A stretch of DNA of 64,000 bases from JACPPO01 sp965262505 (GCA_965262505.1 CBDHFM010000030.1:1116001-1180000), one strand, 5' to 3'; counted from the stretch's first letter, positions 1-8,490 are shown. Numbers and translations are program-made. Notes: generated by a model not told the origin, from the letters alone.

Positions 1-73
1 GCAGGAATATCGCGGCGCCCGCCGCAAGATGACCGCTTACACCGACATAGTGGTGACGATAGTGGTGGCGCAT
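1..73 (-). CDS. Partial small protein, N-terminus only
   Basis: An open frame begins with ATG at 73 and runs off the left edge, giving 24 residues that start MRHHYRHHYVGV and turn hydrophobic. A strong ribosome binding site (GGAGGAG) lies four bases before the ATG. The gene follows the DUF6152 gene by 19 bases on the same strand, so it is probably the third gene of that operon. Too little is visible to name a family; the hydrophobic turn fits a secreted or membrane protein. Confidence 0.5.
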   Translation of the reverse strand, partial: MRHHYRHHYVGVSGHLAAGAAIFL

Positions 74-92
74 CGCACTCCTCCGATCAGCG

Positions 93-500
93 CTAGTTAG
101 GTCTTTCCGCAGCGCCGGCCCCGCTCAAGAACAGCTTGCGGCCGTCGGGCAGCGTCATGTCCCGTCCGTTGGCTTTCCTGGATCCGTCGTGCGCCAGATA
201 GCCGTCGACGTGAATGACCGTTCCAACCTTCACCGAGTCTCTCGTGATGCCGCGCCTGAAGAGGGTGTTGGGCGTTCCGGCTTCGATGGCCCACGATTCG
301 ACCACGCCATCGGGGTTTCTGACGTCGATATGGAACCAGGCGTGGGGATTGATCCATTCCACCCTCGTGAGCGTGCCCTGTAGCTGGACGGGCTTGTTCA
401 CGTCGAACTCCCCGGCAAACGAATGGTGTGCCGACACGGACAGCGCTGCCGTCAGGAGTCCCAAAGCGGCTATTGCCGCGGCTGGCTTGTGTCGCATCAT
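93..500 (-). CDS. DUF6152-type secreted protein
   Basis: This is a 135-residue protein. It has an N-terminal signal peptide ending near SVSAHHSFAGEFD and the WINPHAWFHIDV segment (about 50-60) typical of the DUF6152 family of small exported proteins. The family function is unknown; it is frequent in Acidobacteria and some proteobacteria. The HHSF and NPH histidines could bind metal, but that is only inference. Two adjacent ATG codons at 495-500 are possible starts. The upstream gene ends 23 bases before it, so the two are probably co-transcribed. A divergent paralogue is at 2851-3234. Confidence 0.75.
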   Translation of the reverse strand: MMRHKPAAAIAALGLLTAALSVSAHHSFAGEFDVNKPVQLQGTLTRVEWINPHAWFHIDVRNPDGVVESWAIEAGTPNTLFRRGITRDSVKVGTVIHVDGYLAHDGSRKANGRDMTLPDGRKLFLSGAGAAERPN

Positions 501-523
501 CTTCTCTCCGTGTTCTCCGGGTG

Positions 524-1342
524 TCAGTTGGCCGTCTTCCTCCGAAGATGCCCGTACAGCATCTCTTCTGAGAACGGCACGCACTTGAATTCCAGCAGCT
601 GCGCGTTCTCGTCCAGGCGGCGGTAGAGCGGCATGCTCATCTTCCACGGCCGCGTAAAGACCTTCGGATCCTCGAGCGTGACTTCGTACTGCATCACATT
701 GGGGCTGACCGGCGTGTAGCGTTCGATCACGTGTAGCGCCTCGCTGTGGAAATTCCTCGCCCGGTCGAACCACGTCTGATCGACGAAACTCGTCACGTCG
801 ACTACGAGTGTGTCGCCTTCCCAGCGGCCGCGCGACCATCCCATCCACGTGTCGGCTGGGCTGCCCCCGACCTCGTCCATGTGGATCACCCGGCTGGCGC
901 CGGCAAAGGAGTAGACGACGATGATCTTGCTCGTTCCCTGGATGATCTGAAACGGGAACGGCATATAGGCGGCGCGGGGCACTCCGGGCATGTAGCATTT
1001 CGCCTCGGGATCGAGCTCCCACCGTTTCGCGAAGTTCTCCTGCTTCTTCTCCGCCGCCCATGCCTGGTAAGGGATCTCGTTCCCTTCCACCACGCCCAGC
1101 CCCGCAGGCTCGGAAAAAAGCGCGCCAAACTGCGGCGGTCCGGGTCGCGCCTCATGCGCCAGCAGGTCCCAGTTCGCCTCGTTGACGGCCTGCCAGATGC
1201 CGCTCAGGTTCGGCGTTCCCTGGAGCCGGGGTATGCCGTCGGCGACTGCCTGCCCGTGTGGCCGCATCACCGCCATCGCGACCAGGACGGCCAAGATAGC
1301 TGCCGTCACCGCGGGCTTCGAGACCCTCGAATGGTTTCGCAT
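524..1342 (-). CDS. Secreted conserved hypothetical protein
   Basis: A 272-residue protein of unknown function. A hydrophobic N-terminal segment (about residues 10-27, AVTAAILAVLVAMAVM) acts as signal peptide or anchor, followed by the phrase GTPNLSGIW that is common in exported acidobacterial proteins. The remainder is soluble and rich in aromatic residues. The start at 1342 is chosen because GAGGAG lies just upstream and the signal peptide begins there; the frame stays open further upstream without such support. It lies 23 bases before the DUF6152 gene, and this pair of families is often found together. No catalytic motif was recognised. Confidence 0.7.
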   Translation of the reverse strand: MRNHSRVSKPAVTAAILAVLVAMAVMRPHGQAVADGIPRLQGTPNLSGIWQAVNEANWDLLAHEARPGPPQFGALFSEPAGLGVVEGNEIPYQAWAAEKKQENFAKRWELDPEAKCYMPGVPRAAYMPFPFQIIQGTSKIIVVYSFAGASRVIHMDEVGGSPADTWMGWSRGRWEGDTLVVDVTSFVDQTWFDRARNFHSEALHVIERYTPVSPNVMQYEVTLEDPKVFTRPWKMSMPLYRRLDENAQLLEFKCVPFSEEMLYGHLRRKTAN

Positions 1343-1501
1343 CTGCTCCTCTTCGGGTAGCGTGTACTTCCAAGCCAACACTGCTGTCAAGTATCGGCGA
1401 CTCCAGGGTTTGCGCGTACGCCTTCCAGAACCGGCTTCACGACCTCCAGGCGGGTCCTGGCCGCGGCCACCCGCGACGAGGCTATGAAACCGCCCCGGCC
1501 G

Positions 1502-1507
1502 TATAAT
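1502..1507 (+). promoter_or_regulatory. Candidate -10 box TATAAT
   Basis: A perfect TATAAT lies 11 bases before the proposed TTG start of the exporter gene. Transcription from it would begin near 1514, giving a leader of about four bases, which implies a nearly leaderless mRNA. No clear -35 hexamer is visible at the right distance, so the call is tentative. Confidence 0.4.
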
Positions 1508-1517
1508 CCACGCAAGC

Positions 1518-2765
1518 TTGGCCCAAGGGAATGACGCGCCGTCGCTGATCGGCTTGAGCGAGTTCGTCTCGCTGATGGCGGCCCTGACGGCGCTGGTTGC
1601 GCTATCAATCGACATGATCCTTCCGGCGCTGCCGGCCATCGGATCGGCCCTCGAGGTGGAGCGCGCCAACGACAACCAGCTCGTGGTCGGGGTTCTGTTC
1701 CTCGGCTTCGGCGTCGGACAGCTCTTCTACGGCCCGCTGTCAGACAGCGCGGGACGAAAGCCTGCCGTGTACCTGGGGCTGGGGCTCTATCTCATCGGGT
1801 GTGTCCTGGCGGTGCTGTCACGGAACCTGTCCATGATGCTGGCCGGGCGCCTGCTCCAGGGGCTCGGTGTCGCCGCGGCACGCACGATAACGATCGCCCT
1901 CGTGAGAGACAAGTACGACGGGAGGTCGATGGCTCGAGTCATGTCCATGATCATGGCCATCTTCATTCTGGTCCCGATCGTGGCCCCCGCTCTCGGCCAG
2001 GCGGTACTCAACGTCGCGAGTTGGCGCGCTATCTTCGGGTTCTACATGACGATGGCCGTCGTCGTCGGCATCTGGTTCGGACTGCGCCAGGAGGAGACGT
2101 TGTCGGAGGACCGGCGCATGCCGTTCACGCTGGCGCGCGTGATCGGAGCCGTTCGCGAAGTGGTGGGAACCCGGCCGACCCTCGGGTACACCATCGCCGC
2201 CGGGTGTATCTTCGGGACGCTGCTTGGCTATCTGAGTTCGGTGCAACAGATCCTGCAGCAACAATACGGTCTGGGCGCCCGCTTTCCGCTGTACTTTGGC
2301 GTCGTGGCCGCTTCGGTAGGTGGCGCATCGCTCCTGAACGCCACGCTCGTCATGCGGTACGGGATGCGATTGCTGTCGATCTGGTCGATCTGGACCGTCT
2401 TGGCTCTGTCCGTTGTCTTCCTGGGAATTGCGTACCTGCTGGGAGGGCACCCGCCCTTGTGGGCACTCATGTCCTATTTGATGTTGTCGTTCTTCGGCAC
2501 CGGCCTGACGTTCGGCAATCTGAACGCCCTGGCGATGCATCCTCTGGGACAGATCGCGGGTACGGGCGCCGCCGTCGTAGGAGCACTGTCGACCTTGCTC
2601 TCGATGGTGTTTGGCACCGCTATCGGCCAGGGCTACAACGGGACCGTTCTCCCGCTGGCGGCTGGGTTCGCCATCCTCAGCGCACTTGCCCTTCTGGCGA
2701 TGCGGTGGGCGGCGCCCATCACGCTCGCCGTGCAATCCCGGCCCGCCTCGATGACGTCTGCGTAG
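1518..2765 (+). CDS. MFS drug exporter, Bcr/CflA type
   Basis: A 415-residue major facilitator transporter with about twelve membrane helices. The first helix carries the SIDMILPALPAIG segment that corresponds to SIDMYLPALP in Bcr/CflA proteins, and GPLSDSAGRKP (about 75-85) is the MFS loop 2-3 signature. The family exports antibiotics such as bicyclomycin or sulfonamides by proton antiport; the substrate here cannot be told. TTG at 1518 is preferred because the later ATG at 1575 would remove part of helix 1. A TATAAT box lies just upstream. The gene diverges from the secreted-protein operon on its left. Confidence 0.82.
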   Translation: MAQGNDAPSLIGLSEFVSLMAALTALVALSIDMILPALPAIGSALEVERANDNQLVVGVLFLGFGVGQLFYGPLSDSAGRKPAVYLGLGLYLIGCVLAVLSRNLSMMLAGRLLQGLGVAAARTITIALVRDKYDGRSMARVMSMIMAIFILVPIVAPALGQAVLNVASWRAIFGFYMTMAVVVGIWFGLRQEETLSEDRRMPFTLARVIGAVREVVGTRPTLGYTIAAGCIFGTLLGYLSSVQQILQQQYGLGARFPLYFGVVAASVGGASLLNATLVMRYGMRLLSIWSIWTVLALSVVFLGIAYLLGGHPPLWALMSYLMLSFFGTGLTFGNLNALAMHPLGQIAGTGAAVVGALSTLLSMVFGTAIGQGYNGTVLPLAAGFAILSALALLAMRWAAPITLAVQSRPASMTSA

Positions 2766-2850
2766 GTGACAGCTCCTACGCTTCTCCGGTTTCATCGCCT
2801 CCAGGCGGGTCCCCCGGAGATAACAAAGCAGGCGCGAGCTCGAACGCAGC

Positions 2851-3234
2851 CTAACAGCTGCCGTACAGGAGCAGTTCCTTCCCGTCGGACATCACAACCT
2901 TCTCTAATTTCAGAACATTCGATCCGTCCAAGAAGCGATTGCCTGTCCCGGTGATCACGTCTCCCGCTTTGAGCGTATCCCCGTCCCAGGTGTTCGCCGC
3001 CATACGACGAAGACTGGGGCCTCCGACGCTCCACTTCTCGACGGTGCCGTCGTCTCCCGTGACCTCGAGACCGATCATCACGTGCGGATTGGCCCAAGTG
3101 TACCCTGTCACGGTCCCCTGCACGGTGAACGAATTCGAACAGTCGACGGGCCATGAGTGATGTGCGAACAATGGACTGGCAGCCGCGAGTATCCCGACGG
3201 CTCCGAGCGCAACGATTTGCAGCTTGGTGATCAC
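2851..3234 (-). CDS. DUF6152-like secreted protein, second copy
   Basis: A 127-residue exported protein. The signal peptide ends near ASPLFAHHSW, and the family segment YTWANPHVMIGLEV follows, matching the layout of the protein at 93-500 with low identity. A GTG start at 3234 is chosen because AGGAGG sits six bases before it and the signal peptide begins exactly there. Function is unknown. The gene is convergent with the exporter and stands alone. Confidence 0.72.
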   Translation of the reverse strand: MITKLQIVALGAVGILAAASPLFAHHSWPVDCSNSFTVQGTVTGYTWANPHVMIGLEVTGDDGTVEKWSVGGPSLRRMAANTWDGDTLKAGDVITGTGNRFLDGSNVLKLEKVVMSDGKELLLYGSC

Positions 3235-3598
3235 GCCATACCTCCTACGCAATTCGAGTTGACCGCCTCCCACACGCGTTCTCGTGACGCACAAACGAAA
3301 CAGTGTCACGATCTCCCTCAAGGCAAACAACGCCCGACCGGCACATATTATCAGAAACGACATGCAGCCACGTCTTCATGGCATCCCGCCGGTAAGCCGT
3401 TTCTGGCGCGCGATCGCGTCCCTGGGCGTTGCGGCCATTTCTACATTCAGAAGTTTGCGGCTGTCGCTGACGGCCGCGACACTGGCGCTGCCCCCAAACG
3501 GGTGTCGCCCTGGCCGCGTTTTCCAACATGCCATATGGCATATGCTACAGACGGCCCGCCGGCAAGACGCCTCATGGGCAGGAACGGAGAGTACACCT
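3235..3598. other. 364-base gap without a gene
   Basis: Divergent promoter region between the DUF6152-like gene and the binding-protein gene. The only structure seen is a 14-base palindrome at 3528-3541. Open frames here lack a ribosome binding site and look like shadows. Confidence 0.5.
3528..3541. promoter_or_regulatory. Palindrome, possible operator
   Basis: ATGCCATATGGCAT is a perfect 14-base palindrome about 58 bases before the ModA-like start. Its A/T-rich centre stands out in GC-rich DNA and is compatible with a dimeric regulator site. No regulator is identified. Confidence 0.3.
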
Positions 3599-4375
3599 AT
3601 GCATCGTGTAATCGCAGGCTGCGTGTCGATGGTGGGGTTCCTGGTGCTGTCCTCGTGCGCCTTCGCGCAGGGGGAGGTCAGGGTCTTCGTTGGCGGCGCC
3701 GTGACCGGGATCGCCCGGCAAGCGGGCGAGGTCTTGGCGCGCAGTTCGGGCCACTCGCTGGTCGTCGTCAGCGACACGACGGGGTCGCTGCAGAAGCGGC
3801 TGGAGTCCGAGCAGGCCGACGTGATGTTCGTGGCGGCGCCGGCTATCGACGCGCTGGAGAAGGCCAGCAGACTCGTGCCGGGAACCCGGGTCGACGTGGC
3901 ACGCGCGTTGATCGGTGTCGGCGTGCGCGCCGGCGCGCCGTCTCCCGATTTGTCGACCGAGGAGACGTTCAGGGCCGCGCTGCTCGAGGCCCGGTCGGTC
4001 TCGTACGTGAATCCGGCGGCAGGCGGGACGTCCGGAACCTATTTCGAGGGGCTACTAGGGCGCATGGGTATCGCCGATGCGATGAAATCGAAAATCGTGT
4101 ATCGGACGCAGGGATCAGAAGTCGCCGACGCCGTCGCGACGGGCGAGGCCGAGCTCGGCATCACCTTCACGAGCGAACTGCAGCCGAACCCAGGCGTACG
4201 GGTGGCGGGCACGCTGCCTGCCGCGATCCAGCTGCCGACGATCTATTCGGCCGCCGTCATGGCGACGGCTGAAAACTCCGAGGGGGCACGGGCCTTCCTG
4301 CGCACGCTCACCGGCGCGGAGGGCCGTGCGGCAGTGACGACGGCCGGGCTCGAGCCGATCGGCCCCGCCCGCTAA
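3599..4375 (+). CDS. Periplasmic substrate-binding protein, ModA-like
   Basis: A 258-residue exported protein with a signal peptide ending at SSCAFAQGE. It resembles the molybdate-binding (ModA) / extracellular solute-binding family: an early VRVFVGGAVTG strand, a TTGSLQKRLESEQADVMF region and a central NPAAGGTSGTYF loop that would contact the oxyanion. The usual length is about 230-260. No permease or ATPase gene is adjacent, so it is an orphan binding protein and its substrate is uncertain; related proteins occur near redox or toluene-type gene sets. The start is the ATG before the signal peptide. Confidence 0.7.
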   Translation: MHRVIAGCVSMVGFLVLSSCAFAQGEVRVFVGGAVTGIARQAGEVLARSSGHSLVVVSDTTGSLQKRLESEQADVMFVAAPAIDALEKASRLVPGTRVDVARALIGVGVRAGAPSPDLSTEETFRAALLEARSVSYVNPAAGGTSGTYFEGLLGRMGIADAMKSKIVYRTQGSEVADAVATGEAELGITFTSELQPNPGVRVAGTLPAAIQLPTIYSAAVMATAENSEGARAFLRTLTGAEGRAAVTTAGLEPIGPAR

Positions 4376-4468
4376 GGAGGACCCGGTGGCTACGCAAAGA
4401 CGCACACCGGATTCCTGATCGGCTTTGACTCGGAAGCGAGCATTCCACCCAGGTACGGTGAGCGTGTC

Positions 4469-4522
4469 GCCGTTCTTCAAGTTACGTCATGGCTTTGTTC
4501 GAAGCCACATGGCGGCGCTGGC
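4469..4522 (+). repeat. 54-base intergenic repeat, copy A
   Basis: This segment matches 6490-6543 at roughly 48 of 55 aligned positions with two single-base gaps. It starts GCCGTTCTTCAA and ends CACATGGCGGCGCTGGC. Both copies lie between genes in the same orientation. It could be a small dispersed repeat or a remnant of a miniature element. Confidence 0.6.
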
Positions 4523-4561
4523 TGACCGGCCCCACCCGGACGGAATAAGGGCGCCTCGAAT

Positions 4562-5911
4562 CTAGGTGGGCAAGAACAGGTAGCGGGCCAGGAACAGCAA
4601 CCCGAGGATTCGCACGAGCCACGACGCCTCTGCCGCTCTCCCCGACACGATCTTGAGCACCGGATAGGCGATGAACCCGACGGCGATGCCGTCGGCAATG
4701 GACCAGGTGAACGGTATGAACACGATCACCAGGAACGCCGGAATCGCGTCGGTCAGATCGTCCCACCGGATGCGGCCCATCCCCTGAGCCATGAGACAGC
4801 CCACCAGGATCAAGGCGGGCGCGGTGAAGGGGCTGAACATTCTCCCCTCCACCTCGATGGGCGCGGCCACCGCCGCCGCCAGGGGGCTGAAGAACAGGGT
4901 GATCAGGAACAAACATCCGGTGATCACATTGGCGAGACCCGTCCGCCCTCCTTCCTGCACCCCGGCCGCGCTCTCGATGTAGGCGCCGGTGGTGGAGGTA
5001 CCCAGCGCCGCTCCCGCCATCGTTGCGGTGGCGTCGGCGAGCAGGGCGCGGGAGGCGCGCGGGAGTTTTCCCTCGGGCGTGAGAAAGCCGGCCCGATCGG
5101 CGATCCCGACCAGGCTACCGATGGCGTCGAAGACGGCCATGTACAGGAAGATCAAAACGACGGGTAGCATCGACCAGGTCAGCGCGCCGCGAATATCCAT
5201 CTGTAGAAACGTGGGCTCGAGACTGGGGGGAAGAGACAGGACCTCTCCGAACTGGATGTAGCCGGCCATCCCTCCAGCGAGGGCCGTGGCCACGAGGCCG
5301 ATGAGGATGGCGCCCCGTACGCGCCGGACCAGGAGGGCGGCGGTGACGAGCGTCCCTCCCAGCGCCAGGATCGGAGGCGCCGAACTCAAGTCTCCCAGCT
5401 GCACCGGAACCAGAGACGGATCCTCCGGTCCCCGACGGAGCACGATTCCCGAGTTGACGAGGCCGATGACCACGATGAACAGACCGATGGCGGAGGCAAT
5501 GGCGTGCTTCAGGCTTTCGGGGACGGCGTCGATGATCATCTCGCGGACGCGAATCAGCGTGAGAATCAGAAACAGGACGCCGGAGAAGAAGACGGCGGCC
5601 AGCGCCACCTCCCACGACACCTGAGTTCCCGCGACTCCGGCCAGGACCACGGTGGCAAAAAACGCATTCTCCCCCATGAGGGGGGCAAGGGCTATGGGGT
5701 AGTTGGCGACAAACCCCATGAGCAAGGTGCCCAGGGCGGCGGCCAGACAGGTGGCGGTGAAGACCGCACCGAAGTCCATGCCGGCCGACGAAAGAATCCC
5801 CGGATTCACGAACACGATGTAGGACATCGTGAGAAACGTGGTCGTTCCGGCCAGCAGTTCCCGCCGCACCGTCGTCTTGTTCGAGGTCAGTTGGAACAGG
5901 CGTTCGAGCAT
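4562..5911 (-). CDS. NCS2-family purine permease, AzgA-like
   Basis: A 449-residue membrane protein with about 12-14 hydrophobic segments. The N-terminal segment TTTFLTMSYIVFVNP, the NYPIALAPLMGENAFF region and the DAIGSLVGIADRAGF motif are characteristic of AzgA/GhxP-type nucleobase transporters (hypoxanthine, guanine or adenine with proton). GTSTTGAYIESAAGV (about 310) matches the conserved substrate loop. The ATG at 5911 follows GGAGA; an upstream ATG at 5977 would add a basic extension. A TATATAG element lies upstream. Confidence 0.85.
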   Translation of the reverse strand: MLERLFQLTSNKTTVRRELLAGTTTFLTMSYIVFVNPGILSSAGMDFGAVFTATCLAAALGTLLMGFVANYPIALAPLMGENAFFATVVLAGVAGTQVSWEVALAAVFFSGVLFLILTLIRVREMIIDAVPESLKHAIASAIGLFIVVIGLVNSGIVLRRGPEDPSLVPVQLGDLSSAPPILALGGTLVTAALLVRRVRGAILIGLVATALAGGMAGYIQFGEVLSLPPSLEPTFLQMDIRGALTWSMLPVVLIFLYMAVFDAIGSLVGIADRAGFLTPEGKLPRASRALLADATATMAGAALGTSTTGAYIESAAGVQEGGRTGLANVITGCLFLITLFFSPLAAAVAAPIEVEGRMFSPFTAPALILVGCLMAQGMGRIRWDDLTDAIPAFLVIVFIPFTWSIADGIAVGFIAYPVLKIVSGRAAEASWLVRILGLLFLARYLFLPT

Positions 5912-5930
5912 CGTGTCTCCGGTGACACCA

Positions 5931-5957
5931 CTATATAAGCCTCGCCTGTCCAGGCGA
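5931..5957 (-). promoter_or_regulatory. Candidate promoter and hairpin before the NCS2 gene
   Basis: Read on the minus strand, TATATAG (5931-5938) could be a -10 box about 20 bases before the ATG. Just upstream TCGCCT-GTCC-AGGCGA (5942-5957) forms a perfect six-base-pair hairpin. No purine riboswitch consensus is recognisable. Confidence 0.3.
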
Positions 5958-6036
5958 CGCCGGGTACGTTTTGTCATCCCTCCCGGGCGGGCGGCGGTGT
6001 AGGATCACGCGACTCGCACACGATGAGGGACTCCCG

Positions 6037-6444
6037 ATGAAACTGCTGTTTAACCTGTGGACAGCGCGTGGGCTGGTGATCGTTGGCTTCCTTGCAGCCT
6101 ATGTGCCCGTCGGCTCGACCTTCGCGCACATCGGCGACGAGAACACGCGGCTGATTAATTCCTCGACGCACAGCTGGCACCATTTTTTTCGCGAGGGCTT
6201 CGGTGACCTTGGCGCCATGGCCGCAATCCTGGTGATCCTGTTCGCCGCGCCGCGCTTTCGCCACCAGACGATGTGGTGGGTCATGCTGATTCTAATGTTC
6301 GGGTTCTATGCCCCGTTCTGGGTAGGCGTGCCGTTCATGGCCGAACTCGCCGCGCCCAGCATGGCGGCGGAGATAGCTCATCTTCAGACGGCGGTGCCGG
6401 CGGTGTTGGGCTGCTTCCTGGCCAGGCGGCATTTCATGCCCTAG
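6037..6444 (+). CDS. Small integral membrane protein, unknown
   Basis: A 135-residue protein with four probable membrane segments: about 10-30, 60-78, 83-103 and 115-130. The loop after segment 1 holds HIGDENTRLINSSTHSWHHFFREGFGD, which is histidine-rich and could bind a metal or quinone. The ATG at 6037 follows GAGGGA. No family was recognised. It diverges from the permease gene, sharing about 125 bases of promoter region. Confidence 0.6.
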   Translation: MKLLFNLWTARGLVIVGFLAAYVPVGSTFAHIGDENTRLINSSTHSWHHFFREGFGDLGAMAAILVILFAAPRFRHQTMWWVMLILMFGFYAPFWVGVPFMAELAAPSMAAEIAHLQTAVPAVLGCFLARRHFMP

Positions 6445-6489
6445 TCCGCCTGTCGGGCGATGGACAGTGGAGTCATGTGCAGAGAAAAA

Positions 6490-6543
6490 GCCGTTCTTCA
6501 AGGTTACGTTATGGCTTTTTCGGAGTCACATGGCGGCGCTGGC
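6490..6543 (+). repeat. 54-base intergenic repeat, copy B
   Basis: Second copy of the element at 4469-4522, same orientation, two kilobases away, also between genes. Differences are scattered transitions and two single-base gaps, so the copies are not recent. Confidence 0.6.
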
Positions 6544-6580
6544 CGGCGCCAGCCGCGGCAACACATGTGAACCTGCGGGT

Positions 6581-7231
6581 CTACGTCGACGCCATGCGGG
6601 CGTCTGCCCAGGCGCGCGTCAGGGCCTTGCTGAAGAGTTCCGTAGGTTGGGCGCCGGACACGGCGAGGCGGTCGTCGAACAGGTAGTGCGGAACGCCGCC
6701 GATGCCATGCTGCCTGGCTTCCTGGAGGTCGCCAGCGACAGCATCGGCGTACCCGTCCCCACGCAGGACGCCCGCGACCTCGTCTGCATCCAGCCCGGCT
6801 TCGACAGCTAACGTCACGAGCGACTCCACGTCGAAAATCGATCGCTGTTCGGTGAAGTGTGCGCGATAGAGGTGTTCGAGCACGGTGCCCTGGACGCCGC
6901 GATAGAGGGCCAGGTGCAGCAACCGGTGCGCGTCGAAGGTGTTGCCCGTCACGCCGCCGACCAGACGGAACTCCAGCCCCTCCTCGGCGGCCGTCCGCTC
7001 CATCCGGGCCTGCGTCGCGTCGGCCTGGCTCTCGGATAATCCGTACTTGGACATGAGCGCGTCGCGGTGGTTCCGGACCGTGCCTCTGGGGCTGACCGGA
7101 TCGAGTTGGAACGAGCGGTGCACGATCTCGATGGCGTCGCGGTGCTCGAATCCGGCCAGCGCGCGCTCGAACCGCCGCTTGCCGATGTAGCACCAGGGGC
7201 AGACGATGTCCGACCAGATGTCGATGCGCAT
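6581..7231 (-). CDS. DsbA-family thiol oxidoreductase, FrnE-like
   Basis: A 216-residue cytoplasmic protein with a thioredoxin fold and helical insertion. CPWC (residues 11-14) is the active-site pair, and GIGGVPHYLFDD (about 178-189) supplies the cis-proline loop. FrnE-like proteins act as dithiol oxidoreductases or polyketide-related isomerases. There is no signal peptide, so it acts in the cytoplasm. The gene lies between copy B of the 54-base repeat and the inverted-repeat element at 7236-7399. Confidence 0.87.
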   Translation of the reverse strand: MRIDIWSDIVCPWCYIGKRRFERALAGFEHRDAIEIVHRSFQLDPVSPRGTVRNHRDALMSKYGLSESQADATQARMERTAAEEGLEFRLVGGVTGNTFDAHRLLHLALYRGVQGTVLEHLYRAHFTEQRSIFDVESLVTLAVEAGLDADEVAGVLRGDGYADAVAGDLQEARQHGIGGVPHYLFDDRLAVSGAQPTELFSKALTRAWADARMAST

Positions 7232-7235
7232 CGGC

Positions 7236-7399
7236 TAGTCCCCTGACACCGTGATTGGTTGCATGAGTCCCGGAGCGCGGTGCCCGGATGGCAAGGCGCG
7301 ACGACCGAGAATATTGGCCATACGCGAGGAAGGAGTAACGCAGCCAGCCGGGATGCCCCGCCCGGGAATCGCGTGACGAATCATGGTGTCAGGGGACTA
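7236..7399. mobile_element. MITE-like element with 21-base terminal inverted repeats
   Basis: The left end 7236-7256 (TAGTCCCCTGACACCGTGAT...) and the right end 7379-7399 are inverted copies that match at 20 of 21 positions. The 164-base element has no coding capacity. It fills the space between the FrnE-like and Ada genes. The right repeat encodes the last residues and stop codon of Ada, so insertion apparently replaced the original gene end. This is the pattern of a miniature inverted-repeat transposable element; no transposase with such ends is visible here. Confidence 0.55.
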
Positions 7400-8490
7400 C
7401 GTGCGGCCTCGCGCTCGAGCAGCGCGCGCTTGCGGTCCACCCCCCAGCGGTAGCCGGCCAGCGCGCCGTCGCTGCGCACCACGCGATGGCAGGGAATCGC
7501 CACGGCAACCGGGTTCGCGGCACACGCCTGCGCCACGCCCCGTACCGCCTTCGGGGCGGCGATGCGCCGGGCGATGTCCGTGTAGCTGGCCGTGGACCCG
7601 GCCGGGATGTCCCGCAGCGCCTTCCAGACGCGCTGCTGGAACGCCGTCCCGCGGATGTCGAGCGGCAGATCGAGACCGAGCGCCGGGGCCTCGACCAGCC
7701 CGACGACGCGTGCGACCAGCCGCTCGAAATCGCTGTCGCCGCCGACGAGCTCTGCCTTGGGAAACCGATCCTGGAGTTCTTGGAGAAGGGCGTCCGGATC
7801 GTCGCCCAGGAAGATCGCACAGACGCCTTTGTCGGTCGCCGCCACCAGAATCGAGCCGAGCGAGCACTCGCCCACCGCGAAGGACATCGACGTCCCGGCA
7901 CCCCCCGAACGGAAGCGGGTCGGCGTCATGCCCAGCACACCTGACGTCGTCGCGTAGAACCGTCCGCTGGAGTTGAAGCCGGCGCCGTAGATCGCCTCGG
8001 TCACCGTGGACCGCTCTGCGAGCTCTTCACGCACGCGCCGCGCGCGATGGGCCGCTGCATACCCTTTGGGCGTAACGCCGGTGAGCGCCTTGAACACGCG
8101 ATGAAAATGGAACCGGCTCATGCCGGCGGCGTCTGCCAGCGTGTCGAGACTCGGCGGGGTCTCCGCGCGCTCGATCACACGGCAGGCCGTCGCGACCACG
8201 ACGGCTCGCTGCTCGGCGAGCACAGGCTCGCCGGGACGGCAGCGTTTGCAGGGGCGGAAGCCAGCCCGCTCGGCGTCGGCGCCCGTCAGGTGGAACAACA
8301 CATGCTCGCGCCGCGCGCGCCGCGACGCACAGGACGGGCGGCAATAGACGCCCGTCGTGCGCACTGAGTAAAAGAAGTGCCCGTCCGCCTTCCGATCGCG
8401 GTTGACGACCGCCAGCCACCGCGCCGCCTCGTCATCGAAGGCCGCCTTCGCCGCGTCCTGTACCGCCTGTCCTGTCACCATGGCTGCCAT
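7381..8490 (-). CDS. ada: Ada: methyl-phosphotriester sensor, AraC regulator and O6-methylguanine methyltransferase
   Basis: A 369-residue fusion protein. Residues 15-85 are the zinc-binding Ada domain, with Cys50, Cys54, Cys81 and Cys84 (VYCRPSC, CKRC); the first cysteine takes a methyl group from phosphotriesters. About 95-190 is an AraC-type HTH (DAAGMSRFHFHRVFKALTG), and 200-369 is the methyltransferase with the acceptor Cys334 in PCHRVV. It repairs alkylated DNA and activates its own regulon when methylated. Start ATG 8490 is uncertain; ATG 8481 is equally possible and neither has a clear ribosome binding site. The last residues come from the flanking inverted-repeat element. Confidence 0.92.
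   Translation of the reverse strand: MAAMVTGQAVQDAAKAAFDDEAARWLAVVNRDRKADGHFFYSVRTTGVYCRPSCASRRARREHVLFHLTGADAERAGFRPCKRCRPGEPVLAEQRAVVVATACRVIERAETPPSLDTLADAAGMSRFHFHRVFKALTGVTPKGYAAAHRARRVREELAERSTVTEAIYGAGFNSSGRFYATTSGVLGMTPTRFRSGGAGTSMSFAVGECSLGSILVAATDKGVCAIFLGDDPDALLQELQDRFPKAELVGGDSDFERLVARVVGLVEAPALGLDLPLDIRGTAFQQRVWKALRDIPAGSTASYTDIARRIAAPKAVRGVAQACAANPVAVAIPCHRVVRSDGALAGYRWGVDRKRALLEREAARSPLTP

Noticed and set aside
1818..2795. Antisense open frame within the exporter gene
   Set aside because: A charged, repetitive shadow frame without a ribosome binding site; the plus strand encodes a clear MFS protein.
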